Source: Amaurobius ferox
Lineage: Eukaryota > Arthropoda > Arachnida > Araneae > Amaurobiidae
Assembly: GCA_951213105.1 (NCBI GenBank)
Contig: OX578147.1
Coordinates: forward strand, 129,706,822-129,770,821
Length of the DNA stretch: 64,000 nucleotides
Direction: 5' to 3'
A model generated the notes under the pieces. The model was not told the origin of the DNA and made no database searches. It worked only from the letters and a program-made list of their open reading frames with translations. Numbering within the stretch: position 1 is the first letter of the stretch; the number at the start of each line of letters is the position of its first letter. A program made the translations under genes and the position numbers. Shown here one piece after another: positions 34,702 through 44,855 of this stretch.

Positions 34702-34969
34702 ATTTAAGATTGCATGTTATCATTATAATAAATTGTTCCTTTTTGCGTCATATGAAAATAAATAAACACGCTTCTTTATATTTATTTTCTACGGTAGAGA
34801 GATATATTATTCTAGATTTTGACGGATAATACTCGTTTTAAGTCTTTTAAAATCATTTCGAAAACTTTTGAGGAAATGTGTGTGAGAGAGAGAAGGAGGG
34901 ATCAGGTAACTGAAGAACAAATTCACTCACCACTATAAAATACTATGTGTGTAAATACATTATGTAGAA
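34702..34969. other. Spacer between family C copy 3 and family A copy 7
   Basis: AT-rich. It contains a GTGTGAGAGAGAGAAGGAGG purine run. No gene seen. Confidence 0.5.
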
Positions 34970-35987
34970 AAAAAATCTGATGTGGACAGCACATGACTTT
35001 CCTTATATAATGCAATGAATTTACTACTTTTACAACAAAAAAATAGGTTATTCTTATAGTAGATACTTATATTCTTTTCAAGGTATTGAATTTTCGTTAA
35101 TTAGGCGTCATTTTCCTCGATTTAGCGTCATTTTTATCCATTTGACGAGATTTTCGTTAATTTGGCAACATTTTAAAAGTCGCCAAATTGGCGACATTCC
35201 GCCAAATTTGTCGTCAAAATCTCGCCAAGCGTTATGGACGGAGAAATAAGTTGTTCTTAAAGCAGATAATTGACTATTGGCGTTCTAATACAAATGTATT
35301 ACTCAAAGTACCTTTTCTTATGAATGGAACTAGCTAGATCCACGAGAATGATGTCACCCAATTTATCGCATGATATTACATATGAAAAGTGAACATGTTT
35401 CTCAACAGTTAATATATTTTTTTTTAATTTATGGTATTTTTTTATAAATTTATTTTAAAAATGTGAAATATCTAGAGAACGGTTCATGCTAGCGTTCTAA
35501 AGTTTATGTCAATCGTTTTCTAAGGAAAAATTACCTAAGAAATGTCTATTTGTGTAACTTTATTAAAGGTTTTGATTTTTTGATGATTTTTTCAAAATTT
35601 CACTCGAAAATTTAGGGGGGGTTCTGAACATTCGAGTACGTTTAAAAACAACAGGCTTCCAGTGTTCACGGATTGTGATTTTTGTGCCAAATTTCATTCG
35701 AATCGCTCCATTCGTTCGTGAGATATCGTCTCAACAGACTCACTGACACACACACACATTTTCATACACACACATACTTTCACACACACACACACACACA
35801 CACACAGACAGACAGACATCACTTCTAAAAAGTTTGATTCGTGATCAGAGATGTTTGAAACGTGCTCTCCCGTCGAAAACTCGAATTCGAATTTTAGACC
35901 CCGTCACAATACTTTATGTATACATCCTTTCCTTATACTTTCATATACATTACTTTCCTTATGCATTATGTATATAAGAAAAAGTAA
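34970..35987 (-). mobile_element. Family A element, copy 7
   Basis: It opens AAAAAATCTGATGTGGACAG and has (AC)n and (CAGA)n tracts at 35745-35815. It ends in a partly duplicated terminal hairpin region (ACTTTCCTTATGCATTATGT at about 35952). Confidence 0.87.
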
Positions 35988-36117
35988 TAAAACTATATAG
36001 CACTTTTTGTAATTCTCATGATCGGAATTCGAAATATTCGAATTTTAAGATTTTTGTAATTTTAATTTTTATAGAAAACAATGATAACTCCTGGAACAGT
36101 GTCAATAGTATATATAA

Positions 36118-36123
36118 GTAATA

Positions 36124-36176
<53 letters not shown>

Positions 36177-36225
36177 TATATATTATATATATATGAATAT
36201 ATATATAATATATATATGAATAGTA
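36118..36225. repeat. (TA)n microsatellite
   Basis: A long TATATA run with ATGAATATATAT interruptions. Confidence 0.95.
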
Positions 36226-36239
36226 TATACATGCTTTTA

Positions 36240-36650
36240 TTTTTTACTCTTGTGTAATTGTTTTGATAAATGTATTAACCCGTATAGTATCACAAAGGCG
36301 GTTTATGCCAGTGTCCAAAATAGTGTATCAATCGCTTTCTAAGGAAATATTACATAAAAAATGATAGCCTATTGACCCATTTCTGTCAGTTATTTTTATA
36401 AACATTGAAAATTTGAAGTTTTCCCAATGTTCAATTGGGTGTACAATCAATAAACACCAAATTTCATTCCAACAGCTCCATTTAGTCTTGAAATAGTAAA
36501 GCTTCCACAGACTCAAATCGAATTAAAAACATTCGATTCGATTTCTAGACTACTCTAAACGTGTAAATCCGTCAAAAACTCCAATTCGAATGTTCGATCC
36601 CACTTTGATATTTCCCCCACACATTGTATTATGTAACTAGGGAAAGTAAT
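36240..36650 (-). mobile_element. Family A element, copy 8 (very degenerate)
   Basis: It retains ATCGCTTTCTAAGGAAATAT, CAAATTTCATTCCAACAGCT, CGTCAAAAACTCCAATTCGA and a terminal TATGTAACTAGGGAAAGTAA. It ends about 45 bp from the splice donor of exon 1. Confidence 0.7.
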
Positions 36651-36695
36651 AATTGTACTTCATAAAAATAACATATAATTAAATACACCACTTAC

Positions 36696-36812
36696 CAATC
36701 CAACTATACCAATCAACATCAAATTCTTTTTTCGCTTGTACCATGGTGCATTAGGGTCCTCTTCAAAATCTATATTTCTTCTAAATCTCTGTACTCTCTC
36801 TATTAATTCCAT
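36696..36812 (-). CDS. ENPP-family phosphodiesterase, exon 1 (start codon, cytoplasmic tail, start of membrane anchor)
   Basis: This is the first coding exon of an ectonucleotide pyrophosphatase/phosphodiesterase-type gene. The ATG at 36812 opens 39 codons that end exactly at a GTAAGT donor (36695 downward). The peptide begins MELIERVQRF, has an acidic stretch (FEEDPNAPWY), then a basic KRKK at residues 26-29 immediately before a hydrophobic run starting at residue 31. A short cytoplasmic tail, a positive cluster and an uncleaved anchor are the layout of a type II membrane protein, as in vertebrate ENPP1 and ENPP3. The membrane segment is cut by intron 1 and continues in phase in the exon at 8496-8394. 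I chose this ATG because the reading frame, donor and next exon agree. The 5' untranslated region and promoter must lie above 36812 but cannot be delimited. Confidence 0.85.
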
Positions 36813-37314
36813 GGTCGATACAGTTCAAAACAATTAACTCAACGCTGCCACGACAGACAACAAACATACACCACAACAAATGGACGCAGTGGAACGAGAG
36901 AGTTTCCAGTCAAGCAGATTCGAATCTCATTTTACTCTTTAGTGTTGTAATAGAAATTTATCGGCGTTCTAAGACATTATTTTAGTTGTGGATGCACTTA
37001 GCGGGAGAGTTACGAGTGCCGGTTTTGTCGTTTAGAGACAGCGCGAATGCCGCTTCCCTCACCTGCTCAAGGTTTATTTTGGTGATAGTTGGTCGTTCAT
37101 TTTTCTCCTGCCACGCAAGAATTGGTTTGGGGTTACAATTTAGCAAGAGAGTATTTTGCTTGAAGCGCTGCTTTGGCGCTCGCCAAGAAAATGTAATTCA
37201 TATTTCATAGTAGGATAAAAATTCCGTACATTCTACGCAAAGCCGCTTTAACCTTTGCCAGAAAGCATGAGCGCTCATACAATTTTTTCACAGGGGGAAG
37301 GGGCAAACGGAAAA
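36813..37314 (-). promoter_or_regulatory. Probable 5' UTR and promoter region of the ENPP gene
   Basis: This is the sequence immediately upstream of the start codon. It is less AT-rich than the surroundings and holds CpG dinucleotides (for example near 36845, 36960-37040 and 37150-37185). No TATA box or initiator can be assigned with confidence. Assignment is by position only. Open frames on the plus strand here look incidental. Confidence 0.35.
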
Positions 37315-37984
37315 CAGGGCCGTAGCTAGGCGGGGGATAAGCCCCCCCCCCAAGAGGCATAGTCAGTCCCCCTAATAAAAATATTAAATTTTTAGTAGTG
37401 GTATGAAATTTCATATAAAATGTCATTTAAATTTTGCATAAAAAAATTTTGAGACTTTTTTTTAAAATTATTTCGTTTTAAAGATTTTTTAATTTAGCTG
37501 AATTTGTGAGTATACTAATTAATTTAATTTAAAAATATTTAAAAATTATGACACTAGTATTTAGGATACTTTTGTATTATTGTGGGGTTCACTGTTATCT
37601 ATATATACAAAGTCAAAATCAACTGATAAGTAGGTAAGAGTTAATATTAAACATTAACTTGCATTAACTTTCAGAATATTTATAAAATTATTAACAGTTT
37701 TATTACTAGTCAATGCTGACATTAAAATTAAATGTAATTATCGTATATTAATATTGATGTATAGTAGCTATATGGATACCAATAATCAGCTCTTAGCTTG
37801 CAAATATAAATATGCAATTATTTGTAAATAGTTTATATAAATTGAAATCTATAATAATAACTGTTATGGTTTATAAATGCTAATGATTAATTGTGTTTTT
37901 GGTGAACCCTTCCTTTAAGACTGTTGAGTCCCGTTGGAATTTTCCTCCAGCCCCTCTTCAATTTCGTCTCTAGTTACGGCCCTG
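37315..37984 (-). mobile_element. Family D element, copy 3, with 8-bp target duplication
   Basis: The ends are CAGGGCCGTAGCTAGG and CTCTAGTTACGGCCCTG. The flanks ACGGAAAA and ACTCAAAA match at six of eight positions. The interior is collinear with copy 2, including CAAGAGGCATAGTCAG and TTAATATTAAACATTAACTT. Confidence 0.85.
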
Positions 37985-38480
37985 ACTCAAAAATAGGTGG
38001 TACAATATGGACAAGTTTGATGTCCGCCTTTGTGACGCCCAGGAGAGGGCAGTCCCCCCCCCCCTCTTGTCCTCCCTATGGACACCCATGTATATGATGT
38101 GGGCATCACATAACTTCTCTACGCAATTCAAAAACTTTAATTCTTTCACAACGAAATAATGGTTTAGAAGATCCACGACACAAGGATTTTTTTTTTACGT
38201 TGAATTATCACCACGTCAAGTGAAATTGACTTTCTAATTGACTTTGGCCCCTTTTTCAAACATTGGCGTTCACGGACGCCAATGCCTGTAAAGGGCGACC
38301 GAACTGTTTGGTATAGGGTATGTCAAATACCTATCTTTTTTAGAGGTTCTTCGTTTAGGATTGACGCTGTTCCACCTGTAAGCAAAAGGTTAAGAGTAAG
38401 TCGCATAATATTGCACATGCAAAGTGAATATTTATGATACTCATTACTTATTTTAGTTTTACTAGTGAGACCCGCGGACA
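37985..38480. other. Unassigned intergenic sequence
   Basis: No gene seen. It includes a C run at 38056-38064 and a degraded GATGTGGGCATCACATAACT at 38097, a possible 5' remnant of family A or B. Confidence 0.45.
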
Positions 38481-38489
38481 TTCTGCTCT

Positions 38490-38994
38490 AAAGTAATTTA
38501 AATAAATTTAAAAGAACTTTAAAAATCACTATTTTGACACTAGGAAAAAGATGGATGCTATATTTTATTTTGAAGTTGGTCACGTGATCTCTTCATATAA
38601 TATGGGTGTCATTATTATTTTAATTTTTATTTAAAAAACTGACGAACCTATTTTGCTCAAAAAATTTTTTTATATATTTTATGGGATAATTTGAGTATTT
38701 CCTAAAATTTTCAAAGCAATTTGCGAATTTTAACTTTGCTTAAAACATGTTTGAAAAATTACATCCCATACGGTTCAATTTATTTCACTTTTTCAGCCCG
38801 GGTTCAATCCAAAGCTAATTAGGTGATATTATTCATTTATATTCCCATAGGTCCGACAGACCGTCTGAACAGCATACTAAAATTTCATTTTGATAAAGTC
38901 ATTTTTACGGCAGTTATCGTGCGAACGGACGGACAGACAGACAAAATGAACAAAGTCATAAATACATTTCAACTATGTTGGAAAGTGTTAAAAA
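38490..38994 (+). mobile_element. Family C fragment, copy 4 (3' part)
   Basis: It holds the region from AAAAGAACTTTAAAAATCAC through GGTTCAATCCAAAGCTAATT, CGACAGACCGTCTGAACAGC and (GACA)n to the terminal hairpin, ending GAAAGTGTTAAAAA. Confidence 0.85.
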
Positions 38995-39194
38995 CGAGTT
39001 CATTCATGGGATTTTTTTCTACTATAATAAAAGACAACCACTCAATCACCGTCTACGTAACCACAGCACAAAAGGAGATATTATAATATCCATTGTTGTA
39101 AATACATTAAAAATACTCCAATGTCCAACTTCCTTTTCAGAATATGATGTCATATGCAATGCAAAACTTCAGAATTCTCCATCGTTATAAATAA

Positions 39195-40358
39195 GTTAAC
39201 AAGAAAGATCAATCATGCATCAAGCAATGATTATGAAACATTTTCCAACTTCAATGTAATTTTATATAAACATCTCTAAAATGCGATACATTCCTCGATA
39301 ATATTTTTTAAATTATCATAATACTTCATTAAATTATTATATTTGAAAAATCCATCGAAAACAAATGAACTTTATTCAAATGTCGTCATCGAAATATAAA
39401 TCGCCTCTATATAAAAGCAGCATTTCATTCATAAACATTTTTCCATTCCTTTCATTCATCACAGTACTACAATAATTTATTTTATTTAAAAACTTAAAAC
39501 CATGGAGGTACAAGTAATTGAATTCTATGCTTAAAACTACATCGAAAAATCGTCTGGTTCTCTGTGTAAAATCAATGAATGTTTCATTCATATCAGCTAT
39601 ATTGCAGACTCCATGAGCTAAATAATTTTGCGTTAAAGAAATGTAGCAATTCTTATACAACTCATTCTACATCTTTTGGTGTATACATTCTCCATAGTAA
39701 AAATGAGGCTTCGTTGTAGAAATAATCAAAGTTGGATGATCATTTAAACTCAAATATATTGTAATTGCGTTGTTTCAGTATTTAGATGAAAAGAATTTAA
39801 GCAGAAATATAGCGGTTTTAGGACGGATGCAATACTAAATATGAATTAAAAAGAACTTTAAAAATCACGATTTTGACACAAGATGGATGCCATATTTTAT
39901 TTTGAAGTGGGTCACGTGAGCTCTTCATATAATGGTAACGTGATCTCTTTTATATAAAGGGTGTAATTTATTATTTTAATTTTTATTTTAAAAAAACTAC
40001 TGAATATATTTTGCTGAAATTTTTTATATGTGTTTTATGGGATAATTTGAATATTTCCTAAAACTTTCGAAGCAATTTGTGAATTTTAAATTCGCTTAAA
40101 AAATGTTTTAAAAATTAGGTCCTATAGGGTTCAATATATTTCATTTTTTCAACCCGGGTTCAATTCAAAACTAATTGGGTGATATTATTCATTTATATAT
40201 ATTCCCATAGATCCCACAGACCGTCTGAACAACATGCTAAAATTTCATTTTAATAAAGTCATTTTTACGGCAGTTATCGTGATAACGGACAGACAGACAG
40301 ACAGACAGAATGAACAAAGTCATAAACACTTTTCAACTATGTTGTAAAGTGTTAAAAA
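39195..40358 (+). mobile_element. Family C element, copy 5
   Basis: It is full length, from TTAACAAGAAAGATCAATCA to the hairpin AACACTTTTCAACTATGTTG then TAAAGTGTTAAAA, with a (CAGA)n tract at 40289-40308. It provides the uninterrupted reference for the nested copy at 14.8-17.1 kb. Confidence 0.9.
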
Positions 40359-40439
40359 TGAGTACAATATCTGACTTCATTTTCTGTATCAGAGGTTACT
40401 CAACGTAAAACTCAAATACTGCTCTTTATACTATATAGG

Positions 40440-40995
40440 TTTTTTTTTTCGGTTTTTTGGGGGTTTTTTTTTATATAAATCTCTGCTGTAGCGAGAAAGG
40501 TTCCTGCTAGCGTTCTGAAATGGATATCAATCGTTTTCTAAGGAAAAATTGCATCTAAAATGATTATTTATTTAACAACATTAAACGTTCTGAGTTTTAA
40601 TGATTTTTTAAACCAGTCAAAAATCAGGCAATATCTCGAAAACGGTTCATGAGTGCTCTCTAAAGTTTGCACCATTCGTTTTTAATGAAAAATGAATTCA
40701 AAAATGATTATTTATGTAGTATTATTGGAGGTCCTGATTTCCTCCTGATTCTCTCTCTAATAAGCTCTCCCTCTCTAATAAGCTCTCTCTCTAATAAGCT
40801 CTTTCTCTCTAATAAGCTCTCCCTCTCTAATAAGCTCTCCCTCTCTAATAAGTTCTCCCTCTCTAATAAGCTCTCTCTCTCTCTCTAATAAGCTCTCTCT
40901 CTCTCTAAGCTCTAATTCTAATTTTTAATTCCGTCACAACACAATTCCTATATATTATACTATATACTATATATATATATGTAGGAAAATTAATA
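40440..40995 (-). mobile_element. Family A fragments, copy 10, with an internal CT minisatellite
   Basis: Degenerate family A phrases occur twice (CGTTTTCTAAGGAAAAATTG; ATATCTCGAAAACGGTTCAT). They are followed by the minisatellite at 40745-40915 and a decayed terminal hairpin with AATTCCGTCACAACACAATT then CCTATATATTA ... GTAGGAAAATTAATA. Confidence 0.65.
40745..40915. repeat. CT-rich minisatellite
   Basis: TCTCTAATAAGCTCTCCC and close variants repeat about nine times. It sits where other family A copies have an (AC)n tract. Confidence 0.92.
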
Positions 40996-41002
40996 AACAC
41001 TA

Positions 41003-41252
41003 TACTATGCCACAGCATAACATCCCTGCTGTGGCACTTACTTGGGCGCCCGAGGGAAAAAGATCTCGGGATCGACCAAGCTAACTTGAAGGAGACTAAT
41101 GGAACAAGAGAGAAATCTGATGGGATGGGCGAGCTGGTCAGGAGTAAGGACTGCGACACAGGATCGACCAGGGTGGCGACGCAAGCTGAAGGCCTTATGT
41201 GCCACTAGGCATGATGGATAATGATGATGATGATGATGATGATGATACTATA
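41003..41252 (+). mobile_element. LINE 3' end (5'-truncated) with (GAT)n tail
   Basis: The frame ending at about 41221 reads QDRPGWRRKLKALCATRHDG and stops. This is the C-terminal motif common to several RTE/Jockey-group non-LTR reverse transcriptases. It is followed directly by a (GATGAT)n tract, typical of LINE tails. Only the last 70 or so codons remain, with a broken frame upstream. The exact clade is not decidable from this piece. Confidence 0.75.
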
Positions 41253-41319
41253 TTTTGTAGGGAAGGTATAAAAGACATTTCTTAAAAAGCCCTTCATATT
41301 TTGGCAAGTGGTGTGTCCA

Positions 41320-41650
41320 CTTCATTTTCGCTGGAACTATTATGAATTTTTATTCTTTTCAGCACACTTATTTCGTACAGTCATACGAATTTTAGGAAAA
41401 CCGGATATGACATCTCCATAACCGAAAGTAAAAATCCTGATTGAACTCCCCAACCCCCTCTGAAATTGTCGATGCTGAATCCATATCAGTCCCCATCCAG
41501 TTTCTATCTATAGCCACTTTCTAAGAAATATATGTTAAAAGGAAGATGTAAATTTTTTAATCGGAACTGACATCTCCAGAACCGGAATTGGAAATCCATA
41601 GTGAGACTTCTACCCCCAATAGATTTTAATGCTTATTAAATCAATCCTCT
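41320..41650 (+). repeat. Degenerate tandem repeat, array 2 (same family as 24.7-25.9 kb)
   Basis: It contains TTCAGCACACTTATTTCGTA, AAAACCGGATATGACATC, GATGCTGAATCCATATCAGT and AATCGGAACTGACATCTCCA, in the same order as the 24.8-kb array. Confidence 0.75.
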
Positions 41651-41817
41651 GTGGCCCTATAAATATGCAATCCTTCATTTCGGTATCACTGATCTAGGGG
41701 AACTTCTCTTTGAAAACCTTGTCCATTGCCTTGCTTTAAAATGTTTTATCATCACTGCAAGTTCGATATGTAAAGATGGTAAACACACCTTTCAAGTACT
41801 TTAAAAATAAATTCAAC

Positions 41818-42145
41818 CAAAAAATTGAACATAATTAAAAGTATTTTATTAAAATCTCCTTTTTACGACGTATTAAAATCACACGGCCATAGCGCTTTCG
41901 GGCATTACTATGCCCTTCATCAGTGGCGAAGTGAGAATAAGTTACGTATATGTACTTAAATATAGGCCACAACCGCCAGACAAAATTTACATATTAATCA
42001 ATTTACATTTTTACGTCGTAATTGTTTTACGTCGTCCTTCTAACGTCATTAGTACGTCGTAAAACGGAGATTTACCGTGTGATTTTAGTACGTCGTAAAA
42101 AAGAGATTTTAATAAAAACTTTTAATTATGGCCAATTTTTTAATT
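41818..42145. mobile_element. Inverted-repeat element with hammerhead-like hairpin
   Basis: The arm at 41818-41886 (ATAATTAAAAGTATTTTATT, AAAATCTCC, TTTTTACGACGTATTAAAAT) is inverted at about 42075-42145, with arms near 70 bp and about 88% alike. Between them the minus strand has CTGATGA, a 6-bp stem GGGCAT/ATGCCC with loop AGTA, then GAAA (41896-41923). No coding frame. Confidence 0.7.
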
Positions 42146-42207
42146 GTCTTTATTTTCAAAGTAATAATTACTTTTTGCGTATTTCCATACTATTTTATTA
42201 AGCACCT

Positions 42208-42691
42208 GCGGCAGCAAAGACATCTGATCAAAGATACTTGGAAACCTGTAGTCGAATTATAAGAACAGACGAGGAGCTAGCTTTTGCTCAGTGATTATAA
42301 TGTCGGTCTTGTAACCAAAGGGTCCCTGGTTCGGGGCCCGGCGACGCACAATCGCCACGGTGGTCACCCTGGACGCTTGAAACACGCAACCTTCCTCTCC
42401 AACGATTTCGCCTCTCAACACGAGAGGGCAGCACCACACGGAGTCAAAAGCCTTGACACTCCCTTCCTGGTTGACCACGACTGTCCGTCACGCCGAGGCG
42501 ACACGCCTCCCGGCAATTCCTCATCAGCGGAGGGAGTGTGCGGCAGCAAAGACATCTGATCGAAGATGCTTGGAAACCTGTAGCCGAATTATAAGAACAG
42601 AGGAGGAGCTAGCTTTTGCTCAGTGATTATAATGTCGGTTTTGTAACCAAAGGGTCCCTGGTTCGGGGCCCGGCGACGCACAATCGCCACA
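42208..42691 (+). mobile_element. TRIM-like element with tRNA-Thr-like terminal direct repeats, copy 2
   Basis: Terminal direct repeats of 152 bp lie at 42208-42359 and 42540-42691, differing at a handful of positions. Identical 5-bp flanks CACCT lie at 42203-42207 and 42692-42696. Each repeat carries a tRNA-Thr(TGT)-like stretch: GCTCAGTGATTATAATG (A-box side), CGGTCTTGTAACC (anticodon arm) and GTCCCTGGTTCGGGGCC (B-box side). The 180-bp interior is homologous to that of copy 1 (shared CACTCCCTTCCTGGTTG, GACACGCCTCCCGGC). No coding capacity. Confidence 0.8.
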
Positions 42692-42869
42692 CACCTTTCA
42701 AGAATCAACAAGGGAATCACACATTCCATTTTTTGACCAAGAATAAAAGCTTGGCATTTTAGCCGTTTGGTTGTAATGTTCTTGCCTCACCCTGGTGCAA
42801 AACTCGGAAAGGAAACAGCAGTACTTGATGTAGCTTAACTACATTTCTAACAGAAGCTCCTCTTATACA

Positions 42870-43213
42870 CATTTCGTAGAAACATCGTTCTCTACACAAA
42901 ACATGTGAGCATCGTCCTCTATATGTTAACATCGTCCTCTGCATGTTAACATCGTCCTCTACATGTGAACATCATCCTCTACATGTGAACATGGTCCTCT
43001 ACATGTTAACATCGTCCTCTACATGTAAACATGATCGTCTACATGGAAACATCGTCCTCTACATGTGAACATGATCGTCTACATATAAACATCGTCCTCT
43101 ACATGTGAACATCGTGGTCTACATGTGAACATAGTCCTCTACATGTGGACATGGTCCTCTACATGTGAACATCGTCCTCTACATGTGAACATGGTCTTTT
43201 ACATGTGAACATT
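42870..43213. repeat. 20-bp minisatellite, about 17 units
   Basis: Units are variants of ACATCGTCCTCTACATGTGA in uninterrupted tandem order. There is no spacer sequence between units, so this is not CRISPR-like. Confidence 0.95.
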
Positions 43214-43730
43214 CTACTGCTGGAAACTTCCTAACATTCTAAAATTATCTTGTTATTCGTATATGGGTTCAATTTTACGTATTTCGATCAAAGACGTCGA
43301 AACATTAAAATGAGCATTTCTTAAGAACCGCGTGAAATAATTAAAAAATAATAATCTCAATAATCTACAGATCGGGAGCTATAAAAACACCATACACATT
43401 TAAAGTAACAGAAAGATGACAGCAGTTTGTTGGGCCAGTGTTACTGTTCTCCACGCAGAACACTGATATAAAAATATTAAATTTAAAACAAATCGGGCTT
43501 TGAAAAAATTCTATCTGCTTTTAATTTTTATATAATGTATCTGCTCTTAACATGTCATGCCGGGACAAGCATTTGTTCTTCAGTTATCGTGTTCATACCT
43601 GACAGAGGGAGAAGTTTGATTGTGTCAAGCGCCACCAAAATTTTGTTAGAATCCCAGTCATTCTCCTGATATTATACAAGCATACCTGAAAAGTTAGGTT
43701 TTTTTTCCAAACTAAAAGTCCTATAACTCC
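43214..43730. other. Unassigned intergenic sequence
   Basis: No gene, RNA or repeat family recognised. Confidence 0.5.
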
Positions 43731-43734
43731 ACCC

Positions 43735-43792
43735 TGGGTCTTATTTATATACAGGCCCTTGGGCCTGATTTATACACAGGCCGTTGGGACCA
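43735..43792. repeat. Short tandem duplication
   Basis: TTATTTATATACAGGCCCTT then GGG is followed by TGATTTATACACAGGCCGTT then GGG. Confidence 0.8.
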
Positions 43793-44034
43793 GAGATCTA
43801 GGCCCCTCAATTTGGGGGGGGGGGTGCTCTACATTTCGTCGTAATAGCCTGAAACTAAGGTATTTAAAAATTAATGAGAATATCAGTGACATGTAAGAAA
43901 ATTTCAGCAAAATATCAGCCAAAATAATGTTATGATTCAGAATGTTTAGTAAGACGCCCCATCTACAGTACTTACAGTAGATGGACCTAGCGCCTAGCAT
44001 AGAACACAGGCACGGAGTATTAGTTTCCCTAGTT

Positions 44035-44855
44035 ACATTATTGGTACATGTCGCTTTTGATAGTCTAGCTAATCGCACTCAGGGCAGTAGCCAGAAATGC
44101 TATATCCAAAAGGGGCTGGAGTGAAAGTCAAGGGGGCTCAACAGTCTTGAAGGAAGGGCTCTCTAGAAAAAACATTTGGGGGCGGAGGGAAATGCACTAA
44201 AATGTTAAATTTTAGTTTATAACAAATTACTGCATTAAAAATATTTTAATTATAATTAAATATATTGTATCACATAATATTAAATTGCCTGTAATTACTT
44301 ATCAGTTGATAATGTATAACGTGATAATGTAGAATTCTAGACAACTAATTACTCATCTGTATAAGTGCTCATCAGTTGGCAATGTATAACGGTGAAACTC
44401 GCAATAATACAAAAGTGTCCTAAATACTATATTAATTTATTTTGTAAAACTTTATTGAATATTTTTAAATTAAATATGTAAATAAATTGATGATCATCAA
44501 TATAACCACAAATTCAACAACGAAAAAATCTTCTGTGCTATACAAAACGAAGTTTACAAAAAAAAATCTGAAAAAGCAGTTTTTTTGCAAAATTTGGATG
44601 ACATGTTGTATGAAATTTCATACTACTACAAAAGATTAAATATTTCCATCAGAGGGGGCTGAATATACCTCTGTCCCCTGCTTGGCTACGGCTCTGGTCG
44701 CACTATTGGTACCAATATCTTTAGTCGCACTATTGGTACTAGTCTCTTTTGTCGCATTATTGGTACCAATCTCTTTAGTCGCGCTATTGGTACCAGTGTC
44801 TTTAGTCGCACTATTGGTAACAATCTCTTTAGTCGCACTATTGGTACTCAATTGG
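44035..44855. repeat. 27-bp minisatellite split by a family D element
   Basis: On the right (44697-44855) the unit GTCGCACTATTGGTACCAAT then CTCTTTA repeats about six times. On the left (44035-44079) a remnant reads CATTATTGGTACATGTCGCT ... AATCGCACT. The family D insertion at 44080-44696 lies between them and duplicated the 8 bases RTCGCACT of the unit. Confidence 0.8.
44080..44696 (+). mobile_element. Family D element, copy 4, with 8-bp target duplication
   Basis: The ends are CAGGGCAGTAGCCAG and CTTGGCTACGGCTCTG. The flanks ATCGCACT (44072-44079) and GTCGCACT (44697-44704) match at seven of eight. The interior matches copies 1-3 (GGGGCTGGAGTGAAAGTCAA, GGCTGAATATACCTCTG). Confidence 0.85.

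Larger units (their letters stand above)
8497..36695 (-). other. ENPP intron 1, about 28 kb, filled with transposons
   Basis: The intron is bounded by the GTAAGT donor of exon 1 and the TTTGATATAG acceptor of exon 2. From about 10.9 kb onward it is an almost continuous mosaic of families A, B, C and D, inverted-repeat elements and SINE fragments, listed individually. The stretches 8500-9650 and 10140-10930 appear unique, AT-rich and without genes. Confidence 0.75.

Noticed and set aside
36986..37210. 74-codon open frame upstream of the ENPP start on the opposite strand
   Set aside because: No family resemblance; it lies in the probable promoter region and looks incidental to the higher GC content.
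40667..40888. Ser-Leu-Ser-Asn-Lys repeat protein
   Set aside because: Translation of the CT-rich minisatellite within a decayed family A copy.
42870..43213. Regularly spaced 20-bp repeats resembling a CRISPR array
   Set aside because: Units are directly adjacent with no unique spacers and vary in sequence; the setting is a eukaryotic genome. It is a minisatellite.
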